This document shows, in pieces, positions 1 through 8,366 of a DNA stretch of 64,000 nt. Origin of the DNA: Terriglobales bacterium (GTDB lineage Bacteria > Acidobacteriota > Terriglobia > Terriglobales > Acidobacteriaceae); the NCBI GenBank assembly GCA_035651995.1, contig DASRER010000039.1, positions 119,684-183,683 of the forward strand. The letters are read 5' to 3'. The notes beneath the pieces are model-generated. The model was not told the DNA's origin. It saw only the letters and a program-made list of their open reading frames with translations, and searched no databases. Both the position numbers and the translations under genes were made by a program. How positions within the stretch are numbered: position 1 is the first letter of the stretch; the number at the start of each line of letters is the position of its first letter.

Positions 1-411
1 GGCTTCCCCGGTGAAACCGCCGCCGACTTCGAAGAGACGATCGCGTTGCTGAGCGAGGTCGGCTACGACGGCATCTTCAGCTTCAAGTACTCGCCGCGCC
101 CCAACACGCCCGCGCTCCAGATGCCCGACAGCGTCTCCGACGAGGTCAAGTCCGAGCGCTTGAACATTCTTCAGGCGCGGCAAAAAGACATCCAGCGGGA
201 GCGCAATCTTCGCCACATGGGCGCGATCTATGAGGTGATGGTGGAGGGACACAATCCGGCCCGCGGCCAGTGGCTCGGACGCACGTCGCAGCACATGATG
301 CTAAACTTCACCGCTCCCCCCGGCTCCGAGCCCGCGGTTGGCGATTACGTGGAGGCCAGGGTCACGGCAACCTTCCCCAACAGCCTCGCTGGAGAATTGG
401 TGAGGCCGTAG
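1..411 (+). CDS. miaB: tRNA-2-methylthio-N6-dimethylallyladenosine synthase, C-terminal part
   Basis: The reading frame is already open at base 1, so the N-terminal radical-SAM part lies outside the window; 136 codons remain. The fragment opens with GFPGET followed by DFEET, the conserved strand near the end of the MiaB/RimO radical-SAM barrel, continues with YSPRPNTPA, and ends in a TRAM domain (about the last 60 residues), which binds the tRNA. MiaB adds a methylthio group to isopentenyl-A37 of tRNAs reading UNN codons. The SPRPGTPA-like segment fits MiaB better than RimO or MtaB, but the cluster-binding cysteines are not visible, so the subfamily rests on this tail alone. Confidence 0.85.
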   Translation, partial: GFPGETAADFEETIALLSEVGYDGIFSFKYSPRPNTPALQMPDSVSDEVKSERLNILQARQKDIQRERNLRHMGAIYEVMVEGHNPARGQWLGRTSQHMMLNFTAPPGSEPAVGDYVEARVTATFPNSLAGELVRP

Positions 412-502
412 CCTGGAAGGGGCGCGGCTTCCGCCGTGCCGATGCGAGCAGAGTTCTTGGGGACGCGGCGGGGGAGCGTAGCGACTGGGCGGCGGATCAC
501 TG

Positions 503-586
503 CCGGGGCTTCCGCCCCGGGCAACGATGGAAGCGCGGGGCCTTGGCCCCGCGAACAGGAGCGTGCAGCAAAGGGGCTTTAGCCCC
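503..586. repeat. Three consecutive GC-rich hairpins before the nuclease gene
   Basis: Three inverted repeats lie in tandem between miaB and the next gene: arms 503-509/514-520, 534-542/545-553 and 573-578/581-586. The central unit (cgcggggcc/ggccccgcg, preceded by tggaag) reappears with changes at 13337-13400 upstream of dedA, so this is a dispersed element. The last hairpin ends about 20 nt before the ATG at 606 and could attenuate read-through from miaB. No T-tract follows, so it is not a canonical terminator. Confidence 0.7.
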
Positions 587-605
587 GGGGGCCAGGGAGT
601 TCACG

Positions 606-1091
606 ATGGAAGTCGAAATGAAAATTCGCGGCTTGATGATGGATCCGGTCACCAACATGCCCATCGTGATTCTCAAGGACACCAGCGGCGACGCCGTCCT
701 GCCCATCTGGGTTGGCATCTACGAGGCGAATGCCATCGCCCTGGAAATCGAGAAGGTCGCCACGCCGCGCCCCATGACGCACGACCTCATCAAGAACGTG
801 CTTACGGGCCTGGAGACGCGCGTCCACAAGATCGTGGTCAGCGAGTTGCGCGACGACACCTTCTTCGCCGTCATCTGGCTGGAGCGCGACGGCCGCATCA
901 TCAGCATCGACTCGCGCCCGTCGGACGCGCTCGCCCTCGCCCTGCGCGTCGATTGCCCCATCTTCGTCGCCGACGAAGTCCTCAAAACGAGCAAGAAGGC
1001 CGCCGAAGGCTCCGACCGCGTCTCCAGCGAAGAGCTCCGCAAGTGGCTCGAGAACCTGAACGACGAGGACCTGGGGCGATACAAGATGTAG
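606..1091 (+). CDS. Bifunctional nuclease family protein (DUF151)
   Basis: A 161-residue protein matching the compact DUF151/bifunctional-nuclease family throughout: it starts MEVEMKIRGLMMDP, followed by ILKD..G..VLPIWVG and EANAIALEIE, then the second conserved block SRPSDALALALR. In plants and some bacteria this fold has DNase/RNase activity; its bacterial role is not well defined. The ATG at 606 is preferred over upstream in-frame ATGs because homology starts here and an AGGGAG ribosome-binding site ends about 6 nt upstream. It follows miaB on the same strand, but three hairpins separate the two, so co-transcription is uncertain. Confidence 0.85.
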   Translation: MEVEMKIRGLMMDPVTNMPIVILKDTSGDAVLPIWVGIYEANAIALEIEKVATPRPMTHDLIKNVLTGLETRVHKIVVSELRDDTFFAVIWLERDGRIISIDSRPSDALALALRVDCPIFVADEVLKTSKKAAEGSDRVSSEELRKWLENLNDEDLGRYKM

Positions 1092-1191
1092 TCGGCCGGG
1101 TCATCCGGTCGTTGAATATCGGACCAGTGTACCGACAGCAACGGCTGGATCGGGTTCAATGGCCCGATGCCCCGATGTTCAATCAGCCGGT

Positions 1192-1518
1192 ATGCCTGAT
1201 CCCTCCACCCAGCTCCAGCACCTCTACGCCGCCGGCTTCGACCTCCAGACCTTCGAGCGCTTTCCGCGGGCCGTAGGGGTGACAAGAGGGAATTGCATTG
1301 CCCTCGTCGAAGCCACACCCGAGGGCTTGCGGCTGATCGGTACGCCCGGCTGGCGCATGGGCGGCGCCGCCGGCGGCACGCTGGGCGTTCTGGTGGAGCG
1401 GGACGGCCGCCAGGTCTTCCAGGCCAAGCAGGAAACGGTCGAGGCCACTGCTGAGCGGCTGGCTGAACTCGCCGGGTTTCGCGCCGACCTGGAAAAAGCC
1501 CTATTGCCGTCGCCTTGA
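1192..1518 (+). CDS. Conserved hypothetical protein, 108 aa
   Basis: A small soluble protein with no signal peptide or membrane segment and no domain that I recognise. It has a plausible alpha/beta pattern: a helical N-terminus, a strand region with VTRGNCIALVE and LRLIGTPGW, a glycine-rich turn (MGGAAGG), then VFQAKQETVEAT and a C-terminal helix. Codon use matches neighbouring genes. The start at 1192 (MPDPSTQ) is chosen over the ATG at 1159 because the intervening residues look like translated spacer. It is downstream of the nuclease gene on the same strand, with 100 bp between them. Confidence 0.6.
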   Translation: MPDPSTQLQHLYAAGFDLQTFERFPRAVGVTRGNCIALVEATPEGLRLIGTPGWRMGGAAGGTLGVLVERDGRQVFQAKQETVEATAERLAELAGFRADLEKALLPSP

Positions 1519-1663
1519 GGAGGCGCGCGACCGCGAAAACAGCCGCGTTTCGGTTCATTAACATAATATCCGTTATCGGACATGCGCCGCCCAGGGACCC
1601 TGCCCGTTATGTCCTCACGCGCAAGGGTAAGATCTCACCGCAGGTGCGGGTCCGCAGGCAGCC

Positions 1664-1855
1664 CTAGCGTTCCGCCTCAGCAGGGTTCTCAACCGCCACC
1701 TCGACCACCATCACGTTCCTCTGGAAGTCGAACCAGCTGTGGACCTTCAATGGCGGTGTAGACCCGCAGTCGTGCCTGGCGGCACGGACCTGATCGCGCA
1801 TGGCCTCGGCGGTCGGGGTCTGGACTTCGTAATCGAGCTTCTTCCAACGTCCCAT
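1664..1855 (-). CDS. Small hypothetical protein, 63 aa
   Basis: A short gene with a strong ribosome-binding site (AGGAGG, 5 nt before the ATG at 1855), which decides the start over the GTG codon immediately upstream. The product (MGRWKKLDYEV at the start, FDFQRNVMVVEVAVENP at the end) looks like a small alpha/beta protein with a charged N-terminus. No family recognised. It stands alone, convergent with the gene ending at 1518 and about 190 bp from the end of truB. Confidence 0.55.
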   Translation of the reverse strand: MGRWKKLDYEVQTPTAEAMRDQVRAARHDCGSTPPLKVHSWFDFQRNVMVVEVAVENPAEAER

Positions 1856-2044
1856 CACGGCCTCCTGGGATGCGCCTGGCTGCGCCTGCCGTGCTGGATC
1901 GCAACCTGCCTGCCAACACTAACTCGCTTATTTTCTGAGGGTATGCGCAGGGGATGAAAGCAATCTTTACGCAAGCTCAGGAGTTTTTTCGCGCTTTCCC
2001 GCATATTGGGAGAGACCCAGGCCCGCGTAACCGAACTACCCCGC

Positions 2045-2998
2045 TCACCGCTCCAGCAGCACAACCTTGGGGTGAAACAGCGTCCCGGCCACGCGGCTGG
2101 CGATGGCGATGATCTCGGCCTGCCCGCGGAAGACCTTGACCAGCGGCGCCTTCGACAGCTCCGGCAGATTGACGCTTTGTCCCGTGCTAATGCGCGCCAC
2201 GTGCTCCTCGTTCGCCGTCACCGACGGCATGGCCGGCAGCACGCGCCGCGGGTGAACGAACAGGGAATCCAGTTCCCGGCCGCTGTCGTCGACGCGATTG
2301 CCGCGCGTGTCCTCGTCGTCGCGAGCATTGCCGGCGATGCGCTGCGCCGCCTCCGCCACCTGGGCCACCTGTTCAAGCGTGCGCGCGTCCGCCAGCGTAA
2401 ACTCGGCCACCCGCGTGCGCCGCAGCGACGCCAGATGTCCGCCGCATCCCAGCTCCTGTCCCAGTTCGTGCGCGATCGATCGCAGGTACGTTCCGGACGA
2501 AACCGCCGCGCGGAAACGCACGCGGTCGCCCTCCACGCCGAGCACCGCCAGCTCGCTCACCTGCACCTGCACCGGCTTCAGCTCCACGTCCTTCTTCTTG
2601 CGCGCCAGCTTGTAGGCCGGCACGCCGGCAATCTTCTTGGCCGAAAACGGCGGCGGCATCTGCTCGATTGTGCCGCGAAACTTCCCTGCCGCCGTTTCCA
2701 CCTCGTCGCGCGACACGCTCACCGCCCGCGTTTCGCCCACCGCATCGCCGGCCGCGTCATAGGTATCGGTGGCAAATCCCAGCCGGATCTCGCCCTCGTA
2801 CGCCTTCTCGGCGGCGGTGTAGAACTGCGCCAGGCGCGTCATCCGCCCGACGACCAGCGGCAGAACGCCGGTCGCCATCGGATCCAGCGTCCCCAGGTGG
2901 CCCACGCTGCGCTCGCCGAGCAGCTTGCGCACGCGGCTCACCACGTCGTGCGACGTCATCCCCGCCGGCTTATCGATGACCAGGAAGCCATTCATCAT
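2045..2998 (-). CDS. truB: tRNA pseudouridine(55) synthase
   Basis: Converts U55 of the T-loop of nearly all elongator tRNAs to pseudouridine. The 317-residue protein begins NGFLVIDKPAGMTSHDVV and carries motif II GHLGTLDPMATGVLP, in which Asp39 is the expected catalytic nucleophile; YEGEIRLGFATDTYD and the SSGTYLRSIAHELG block follow, and a PUA-like RNA-binding tail is likely at the C-terminus (VARISTGQ, then LVKVF..AEIIAIA). Length is normal for the family. In many bacteria truB follows rbfA or infB; here it is isolated and divergent from the rhomboid gene, with a 13-bp inverted repeat in the shared upstream region. Confidence 0.96.
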   Translation of the reverse strand: MMNGFLVIDKPAGMTSHDVVSRVRKLLGERSVGHLGTLDPMATGVLPLVVGRMTRLAQFYTAAEKAYEGEIRLGFATDTYDAAGDAVGETRAVSVSRDEVETAAGKFRGTIEQMPPPFSAKKIAGVPAYKLARKKKDVELKPVQVQVSELAVLGVEGDRVRFRAAVSSGTYLRSIAHELGQELGCGGHLASLRRTRVAEFTLADARTLEQVAQVAEAAQRIAGNARDDEDTRGNRVDDSGRELDSLFVHPRRVLPAMPSVTANEEHVARISTGQSVNLPELSKAPLVKVFRGQAEIIAIASRVAGTLFHPKVVLLER

Positions 2999-3092
2999 TT
3001 ACGATTTGACTGCGCCATTGACGATTCTAGCCGCAGGCCACCTGCTTCCTCTCTGCGGTCTTCAAATCGTAAATCGCAAATCGTAAATCCCA
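2997..3092. repeat. Inverted and tandem ATTTACGATTT-type repeat in the truB/rhomboid divergent region
   Basis: A perfect 13-bp inverted repeat (atttacgatttga at 2997-3009, its complement at 3062-3074) spans the promoter region between truB and the rhomboid gene. A further copy of the right-arm unit lies at 3077-3088, so the right side is a small tandem array. The same unit recurs in direct orientation at 7103-7127 upstream of yebC. The left arm starts inside the truB start codon. It could be an operator or a cruciform; function unknown. Confidence 0.7.
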
Positions 3093-3100
3093 AGTCCCTC

Positions 3101-3808
3101 ATGATTCCCATCCGCGACGACGCGCCGCGCACCGAGACGCCCTGGGTAAACTTCTTCCTCATCGGGATCAACACCCTCGTCTTCCTCTTCGAAGTCGCGC
3201 TCGATCCGCACGCGCGCTCCGTGCTCATGTTTCAATTCGGCGTCGTGCCCGCCAACGTCACCGGGCTGCTGGCCGGCGCGCGCCACGCCAGCGCCGAGGC
3301 CGCCCTGGTGCCCATCTTCACCTCCATGTTCCTGCACGCGAGCTGGCTGCACCTGATCGCCAACATGTGGGCGCTCTACATTTTCGGTGACAACGTGGAA
3401 GACCACCTGGGACACACGCGTTACCTGCTCTTCTATCTCGCCGCCGGCGTTCTGGCGTCCATCGTGCACACGCTCTTCAACCTGAGCTCCGCCATTCCCA
3501 GCGTCGGCGCCTCGGGCGCCATCGCCGGCGTGATGGGCGCCTACTTTCTGCTCTACCCTTCCGCGCGCGTCCTTACGCTGGTTCCCTTCTTCTTCATCTA
3601 TTTCGTCTGGCTCCCGGCCTGGCTCGTCCTCGGGTACTGGTTTTTGGTCCAGTTCCTCTCGGGCGCCTCAACGGCCGTCGCCTACACGCAGGAGAGCGGA
3701 GGCGGCGTCGCCTTCTGGGCACATGTCGGCGGCTTCGTTGCCGGCGCGCTCATGATTAAGCTGTTTCCAGCCCGGCCGAAGCGGTATCGGTATTACGGCT
3801 GGCAGTAG
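3101..3808 (+). CDS. Rhomboid-family intramembrane serine protease
   Basis: A 235-residue polytopic membrane protein with about six hydrophobic segments. The rhomboid catalytic elements are present: the GASG motif with nucleophile Ser138, the partner His208 in AHVGG on the last membrane segment, and the HLIAN motif (His84, Asn88) that supports the oxyanion hole. Rhomboids cleave single-pass membrane substrates within the bilayer; the substrate here is unknown. The ATG at 3101 is chosen because the reading frame upstream is antisense to truB. It is a single-gene unit, convergent with ftcD, with a hairpin between the two stop codons. Confidence 0.9.
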   Translation: MIPIRDDAPRTETPWVNFFLIGINTLVFLFEVALDPHARSVLMFQFGVVPANVTGLLAGARHASAEAALVPIFTSMFLHASWLHLIANMWALYIFGDNVEDHLGHTRYLLFYLAAGVLASIVHTLFNLSSAIPSVGASGAIAGVMGAYFLLYPSARVLTLVPFFFIYFVWLPAWLVLGYWFLVQFLSGASTAVAYTQESGGGVAFWAHVGGFVAGALMIKLFPARPKRYRYYGWQ

Positions 3809-3816
3809 TTCTCAGG

Positions 3817-3880
3817 CAATGCAAATGAAAAAATGCGAAGCGGATACTCTGCCGGGGTCTTCATTTTGCATTTTGCATTG
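3817..3880. repeat. Hairpin of tandem ATGCAAA-like units between rhomboid gene and ftcD
   Basis: Left arm 3817-3840 (caatgcaaatgaaaaaatgcgaag) pairs imperfectly with the right arm 3859-3880, each arm being two to three degenerate copies of a short A-rich unit. It lies between two convergent genes and may work as a bidirectional terminator. The right arm runs into ftcD: the last residues (TMQNAK) and the stop codon of FtcD are encoded by it. Confidence 0.65.
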
Positions 3881-5354
3881 TTTGAATTGCCCGCAGCCGC
3901 GCCCGCGTCTTCGCCACAAAAGCGCTGTCCGTCAGCGACTCCAAATTGATCTCCACGTTCGCCGCCGCGCCCTCGATCGCCGCGCGCGCCAGCGACGACG
4001 CCACCGTCAGGTCGCTGGCCATCTTCGGATTCGTGATCTGCCGCAGCTTTTCGACGAGCAGCAGCACTTCCCTGCCGCGCTCAGCCACGCCCAACGGCGT
4101 CTCAGACGCGCGGCGCGTTGCCGCCTGGATCGCCGCTTCGCCCGCCGCCGGTTCTTTGGTCTTCGCTTCCTTGAGGGCAGCCATCACCGCGCCGTAGGAC
4201 GCGGCGTCGGCGTCCACTGCGGCCTTGAACTCTTCGCGTAGCTGCGCCAGGCGCGCGATCGCATCGCTCAATTCGCGCTCGAACTGCACATAATTCTTCT
4301 TGCCGCGCGACATGGCGGCGACCATGTGCGCCAGCGCGGCGGCCATCGCACCCGCGGCCGCTGCTGCGCTGCCGCCGCCGGGAGTTGCCGTGGGTGCCGC
4401 CAACTGCTCCACGAACGGCTCAAGGCCGGCGCGCAGTCCACCCACGGCCATCTTGCCGCCCATCACCGCCGCCAGGCGGTTCTCCAGGATCAGCGAGCTG
4501 TCGAAGTTCTCCACCTGCAGGAACCACTCCGCTGCGTCTTCCAGCGCCCGCTTGGGGATGAGCCCCACGATCTCGCTCGACAGCGGCTGCACGCCGTAGC
4601 GCTGCGCCTCGCGCCGCACGTATTCGAAGACGCGCGCGATCGGCGTCTGCTCGAAGTCGGTCAGGTTCATCGAAACCTGGGCCAGCCCGCGCACGCTGAA
4701 TCCCGCCGCTTTCACGTAGCGCAGTCCGCCGGAAGAAAACCGCGTCGCCCGGGCGACCTTCTTGGCGATCTCCACGTCCCCCGTGTTCAGAAACACGTTG
4801 TATGCGATCAGAAATTTCCGCGCCCCGACCACCGTCGCGCCTGCCGTCGGATGCAGCTTTGCCTCGCCGAAATCCGGACGGCGCGCCGGGTTTTTCGGCA
4901 CCTCGTCGCGCAGGCCCTCGAACTGCCCGCGGCGGATGTTCTCCAGGTTCTGCCGCTCGGGCGTCGTCGCAGCCGCCTCGTACAGGTACACCGGCACGCC
5001 GCAGCGCTTCCAGATCTGCTCGCCCACGTGCCGCGCGATCGCCACGCAATCTTCCAGGGTCAGGCCCTCGATGGGAATGAACGGCACCACGTCGGCGGCG
5101 CCCATCCGCGGATGCGCGCCGGTGTGCTTGGTCAAGTCAATCAGCTCCGCCGCCTTGCACACGCCGCGGATCGCCGCCTCGGCCACCGCGTCACGCTCGC
5201 CCACCAGCGTGATCACCGAGCGGTTGTGATCGGCGTCCATTTCGCGGTCGAGCAGATACACGCCGTCCATCTTCATCGCCGCGATGATGGCGTCAACTTT
5301 GGCCGCATCGCGGCCTTCGGAAAAATTGGGAACGCACTCAACGAGGGTGGACAT
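3861..5354 (-). CDS. ftcD: Bifunctional glutamate formiminotransferase / formimidoyltetrahydrofolate cyclodeaminase
   Basis: Transfers the formimino group of N-formimino-glutamate (last step of histidine breakdown) to tetrahydrofolate, then deaminates the product to methenyl-THF. The 497-residue protein is a two-domain fusion: the formiminotransferase part starts MSTLVECVPNFSEGRD, includes HTGAHPRMGAADVVPF and runs to about residue 290; the cyclodeaminase part follows (LAAPTATPGGGSAAAAAGAMAAALAHMVA, about 315-345) as an all-helical domain. Fused FtcD is typical of animals and some bacteria; many bacteria keep the halves separate. No other hut gene is nearby. The extreme C-terminus is encoded by an intergenic repeat arm. 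Confidence 0.95.
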   Translation of the reverse strand: MSTLVECVPNFSEGRDAAKVDAIIAAMKMDGVYLLDREMDADHNRSVITLVGERDAVAEAAIRGVCKAAELIDLTKHTGAHPRMGAADVVPFIPIEGLTLEDCVAIARHVGEQIWKRCGVPVYLYEAAATTPERQNLENIRRGQFEGLRDEVPKNPARRPDFGEAKLHPTAGATVVGARKFLIAYNVFLNTGDVEIAKKVARATRFSSGGLRYVKAAGFSVRGLAQVSMNLTDFEQTPIARVFEYVRREAQRYGVQPLSSEIVGLIPKRALEDAAEWFLQVENFDSSLILENRLAAVMGGKMAVGGLRAGLEPFVEQLAAPTATPGGGSAAAAAGAMAAALAHMVAAMSRGKKNYVQFERELSDAIARLAQLREEFKAAVDADAASYGAVMAALKEAKTKEPAAGEAAIQAATRRASETPLGVAERGREVLLLVEKLRQITNPKMASDLTVASSLARAAIEGAAANVEINLESLTDSAFVAKTRARLRAIQTMQNAK

Positions 5355-5479
5355 GGGAATGAACCGGCAAGAATAGCAGTTCTGGAGGCCGAACCTTCAC
5401 GCTCGGCGGGCGAGCACCGGCACAAAAGGCATCTCGGCTTGAAGCGAAACTCGAAACGCGAAACCCAACCCCTAAAAAC

Positions 5480-6076
5480 CTATTTCTTCTTCCCCGATCT
5501 GCCGTTCCAGAAGATCAGCCCCACGCGTCCCTGGATAAAGTTCAGGCCCGGGTTCGGCAGTTGCAGGCTGGCGTTGGAGATGTGTACGTAGCGGATCGCC
5601 AGGTCGAGCTTCTTCGCCTCGCCCAGCGGGACTTGAAACCCGACCGATCCCTGTGGACTGAAGTTCACCGTGTTGATCCCGGGTGGAACGTTTTTCGGCG
5701 TGAACAGCGCGCCGCCCGCGATCTCCACGTAAGGCGTGTACTTGCCGATGAAGTTCCACTTCAGCACCGCGCCGTTGAAGCCGCCGCCGTAGGTGTTGTT
5801 GTTCACGCCGGGCTGCCACAGGTACTGCACCGGCACGACGTCGAACGCGTATTCGAAGTTGCCGCGCAGGGGGCCGCGCCCGTGCGGGCCGAACACGATC
5901 CAGCCCAGGCGCACGCCCGTGCTGATCATCGAGGTGTCGGCGGAAAATCCGCCGCTGATGCCGTGTCCGCCAGACGTCCACACGCCGAACTCGCGGGCGC
6001 CGCGCCCGAACTCGCCGATGTTCTGCGCCCACGCACACGGGCCGAACAGCAACATAAAAAGGAAAGCTTTTTTCAT
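5480..6076 (-). CDS. Lipid A deacylase (PagL)-like outer-membrane beta-barrel protein
   Basis: A 198-residue exported protein: signal peptide MKKAFLFMLLFGPCAWAQ with cleavage likely after AWA, followed by alternating strands typical of an eight-stranded barrel. Near the C-terminus YVHISNAS with PNPG matches the PagL/acyloxyacyl-hydrolase signature H-x-S-N-A, giving His165 and Ser167 as the active-site pair. PagL removes the 3-O acyl chain of lipid A. The acidic member of the PagL triad, expected about 12 residues after the Ser, appears to be Asn179 here (comparison from memory), so activity is uncertain. The AT-poor gap to ftcD contains only tandem cgaaac units. Confidence 0.7.
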   Translation of the reverse strand: MKKAFLFMLLFGPCAWAQNIGEFGRGAREFGVWTSGGHGISGGFSADTSMISTGVRLGWIVFGPHGRGPLRGNFEYAFDVVPVQYLWQPGVNNNTYGGGFNGAVLKWNFIGKYTPYVEIAGGALFTPKNVPPGINTVNFSPQGSVGFQVPLGEAKKLDLAIRYVHISNASLQLPNPGLNFIQGRVGLIFWNGRSGKKK

Positions 6077-6217
6077 GTATGAAGGAATTTATCAGGCTCG
6101 CGCCGCGCGATGTGAGCGAAATCCGCAGGCGTTCCGCCAGTATCACTCTTTGCGGGGTCGTCCTGAGCCCGCGTTGGTTGCGGGACCAGGACCCTGTGCA
6201 CTGTACTCCCAGCGACA

Positions 6218-6247
6218 AAAAAACGCGGGCGCCTTTCCGCCCGCGTT
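6218..6247 (-). terminator. Rho-independent terminator of yebC
   Basis: On the minus strand a 10-bp perfect stem (arms 6238-6247 and 6222-6231, loop 6232-6237) is followed by seven T residues. It lies 40 nt past the yebC stop codon and before the PagL-like gene, so the two genes are separate transcripts. Confidence 0.85.
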
Positions 6248-6287
6248 GCGTCCTGGCTGGGCCGGCAGCCGAGGACCGATGGCGCTT

Positions 6288-7034
6288 CTAGCTCGCCACT
6301 TCCTCCAGCTGCTTCGCGTCCACGTCGAAGTTGGAGTAGACGTGCTGCACGTCGTCGTGGTCTTCCAGCGCCTCGATCAGCCGAATCATGTTCCCGGCCT
6401 GCTGCCCCTCGAGCTTGATGTAGTTCTGCGGCACCATCGTCACTTCGGCGGCCACGGTCGGGATGTTCTGGCCCTTTACCGCCGCGAGTACGCCCTCGAA
6501 GCTGCCCGGATCGGTCAGGATTTCCCAACTCTCGCCGTCATCGCGCAGGTCTTCCCCGCCCGACTCCAGCACAATGTTCATCAGCGCGTCTTCCGGTGCC
6601 GCCGACTTGGGCACCACGATCGAGCCCTTCTTGTGGAACATCCACGCCACCGCGCCCGCCTCGGCCATGTTGCCGGCGTTTTTGGTGAACACGTGCCGGA
6701 TCTCGCTCACCGTCCGGTTGCGATTGTCGCTGGAAATCTCCACCAGCACGGCCACGCCGCCCGGGCCATAGCCCTCGAGCGAAAACTCTTCGTAGGTGGC
6801 GCCGGGCAGCTCGCCCGTTCCGCGCTGGATGGCGCGCTTGATGTTGTCGGCCGGCATGTTCTCGGCCTTGGCCGCCGCCACGGCCGTGCGCAGGCGCGGG
6901 TTCTTGTCCGGGTCGCCCCCGCTCTTGGCCGCCATGGTGATTTCCTTGATCAGGCGAGTAAAAATCTTGCCGCGCTTGGCATCCAGCGCGCCCTTTTTAT
7001 GCTTGATGGTGGCCCATTTTGAGTGGCCAGACAT
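6288..7034 (-). CDS. yebC: YebC/PmpR family protein (translation factor / DNA-binding regulator)
   Basis: A 248-residue protein with the invariant start [28 protein letters not shown] and the later blocks [17 protein letters not shown] and [14 protein letters not shown] [13 protein letters not shown]. Members of this family were described as transcription regulators; some have since been linked to relieving ribosome stalling at proline runs. Length and the three-domain layout are normal. In many bacteria it precedes ruvC; here it is alone, closed by a strong terminator. A TATAAT-like -10 lies at 7096-7101 on the minus strand, about 60 nt upstream. Confidence 0.95.
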   Translation of the reverse strand: MSGHSKWATIKHKKGALDAKRGKIFTRLIKEITMAAKSGGDPDKNPRLRTAVAAAKAENMPADNIKRAIQRGTGELPGATYEEFSLEGYGPGGVAVLVEISSDNRNRTVSEIRHVFTKNAGNMAEAGAVAWMFHKKGSIVVPKSAAPEDALMNIVLESGGEDLRDDGESWEILTDPGSFEGVLAAVKGQNIPTVAAEVTMVPQNYIKLEGQQAGNMIRLIEALEDHDDVQHVYSNFDVDAKQLEEVAS

Positions 7035-7102
7035 GACGAAACCCCTTTTTTCGCGCGGACCTACGGCGCGCCAGCGGAAGGATGTTGAAGACGGAATTAT
7101 AG

Positions 7103-7127
7103 CATTTACGATTTAGGATTTACGATT
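7103..7127. repeat. Tandem ATTTACGATTT units upstream of yebC
   Basis: Two direct copies of a unit resembling atttacgattt are separated by a few bases. The unit is the same as in the inverted repeat at 2997-3092. The remaining sequence between yebC and the gene starting at 7243 contains no other recognisable element. Confidence 0.55.
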
Positions 7128-7242
7128 CGAAAGAGACTGCCGAAGGGAAAGCCCTTCCAACGATGGTGTTCAATTCCGCAGTTCGGCCGTTCTCATAATT
7201 CGGTAGTGGATGACCTGATTTCCGGTCACGAGTCTGACTGCT

Positions 7243-8250
7243 ATGCGCAACCTCTCCCTCCAGGAACTCGACGCCGCCGCCCGCCTGGTCCATGGCGTCG
7301 TCCCGCCCACACCGCAGTATCGCTGGCCGCTGCTGGCCGAGCGATTGGGACACGAAGTGTGGGTGAAGCACGAAAATCACACGCCGCTGGGCGCCTTCAA
7401 GGTTCGCGGCGGCATTACTTACTTCGACGAGCTGCGTCGCAATCACCCCGAAGTCCGCGGCGTGATCGTGGCCACCCGCGGCAATCATGGACAGTCCATC
7501 GCTTTCGCCGCGCGCCGCAACCGCATGAACGTCGTCATCGTCGTGCCGCACGGCAACAGCGTGGAGAAAAACGCCTCCATGCGAGCGCTCGGCGCCGAAC
7601 TGATCGAGCACGGACACGACTTCCAGGCTGCACTGGAGCACTCGCACGCGCTTGCCGCCGAGCGCCAACTGCACGTCGTTCCGCCATGGCATCCGGCCCT
7701 GGTCCGCGGCGTCGCCAGCTACGGACTGGAGTTGTTCCGCGCCGCTCCCGGACTCGACGTGGTCTACGTTCCCATCGGCCTGGGTTCAGGCATCTGCGGA
7801 ATGATGGCCGCGCGCGACGCGCTGGGCGAGAAAGCGAAGATTGTCGGCGTTGTCGCCAGCGCCGCGCCCGCCGTCGCGCTTTCCTTCGCGCAAAAGAAGC
7901 TCATCGAGCGCGACTGCACTACCCGCATCGCCGACGGCATGGCCTGCCGCACCCCCGACCCCGACGCCCTTGAGTGGATGCACCGCGGCGTGGAACGCAT
8001 CGTCGAAGTCACCGACGACGAAATCGAGGCCGCCATGCGCGCCCTCTTCAGCGACACGCACAACGTCGCCGAAGGCGCCGGCGCCGCCTCGGTCGCCGCC
8101 GCCATGCAGGAGCGCGACCGCAACCAGGGCAAGCGCGTCGCCGTTGTCCTCACCGGCGGCAACGTGGACCGCGACGTTTTCGTCCGCGTCCTCGGCGCAG
8201 GACAATCCCTCACCGCGGAAAATATGCTCACCGCCGATTCACGCGGATGA
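7243..8250 (+). CDS. PLP-dependent threonine/serine dehydratase family protein
   Basis: A 335-residue fold-type II PLP enzyme. The PLP-binding lysine is Lys53 in LGAFKVRGG; RGNHGQSIAFAAR binds the cofactor ring, and the phosphate-binding glycine loop is GLGSGICGMMAARD. This identifies a threonine-dehydratase-type ammonia-lyase (threonine, serine or threo-3-hydroxyaspartate), which forms a 2-oxo acid and ammonia. There is no C-terminal ACT domain, so it resembles the catabolic or hydroxyaspartate type more than the allosteric biosynthetic IlvA. It is followed by a hairpin of tandem repeats and a convergent gene. Confidence 0.88.
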   Translation: MRNLSLQELDAAARLVHGVVPPTPQYRWPLLAERLGHEVWVKHENHTPLGAFKVRGGITYFDELRRNHPEVRGVIVATRGNHGQSIAFAARRNRMNVVIVVPHGNSVEKNASMRALGAELIEHGHDFQAALEHSHALAAERQLHVVPPWHPALVRGVASYGLELFRAAPGLDVVYVPIGLGSGICGMMAARDALGEKAKIVGVVASAAPAVALSFAQKKLIERDCTTRIADGMACRTPDPDALEWMHRGVERIVEVTDDEIEAAMRALFSDTHNVAEGAGAASVAAAMQERDRNQGKRVAVVLTGGNVDRDVFVRVLGAGQSLTAENMLTADSRG

Positions 8251-8265
8251 ACCGGGATTCCAGTC

Positions 8266-8359
8266 GATAGTGGATAGTGAAAAGTGAATGGCAACACCGC
8301 GATTTCCGGGAGTGACTCAGCCCTTGCTGTCCACTACCCACTATTCACGATCCACTTCC
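8266..8359. repeat. Long imperfect hairpin of tandem AGTGGAT-like units
   Basis: Left side 8266-8291 and right side 8330-8359 are inverted copies of two to four degenerate 7-nt units (agtggat, agtgaa, cgtgaat). It sits between two convergent genes (stop codons at 8250 and 8367) and probably serves as a bidirectional transcription stop, although there is no T-tract. Confidence 0.65.
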
Positions 8360-8366
8360 GTTCGGT

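Noticed and set aside
1555..1585. Operator-like aatatccgttatcggaca before the gap at 1.6 kb
   Set aside because: The arms (tccg/cgga) are only 4 bp and no gene starts nearby; probably chance.
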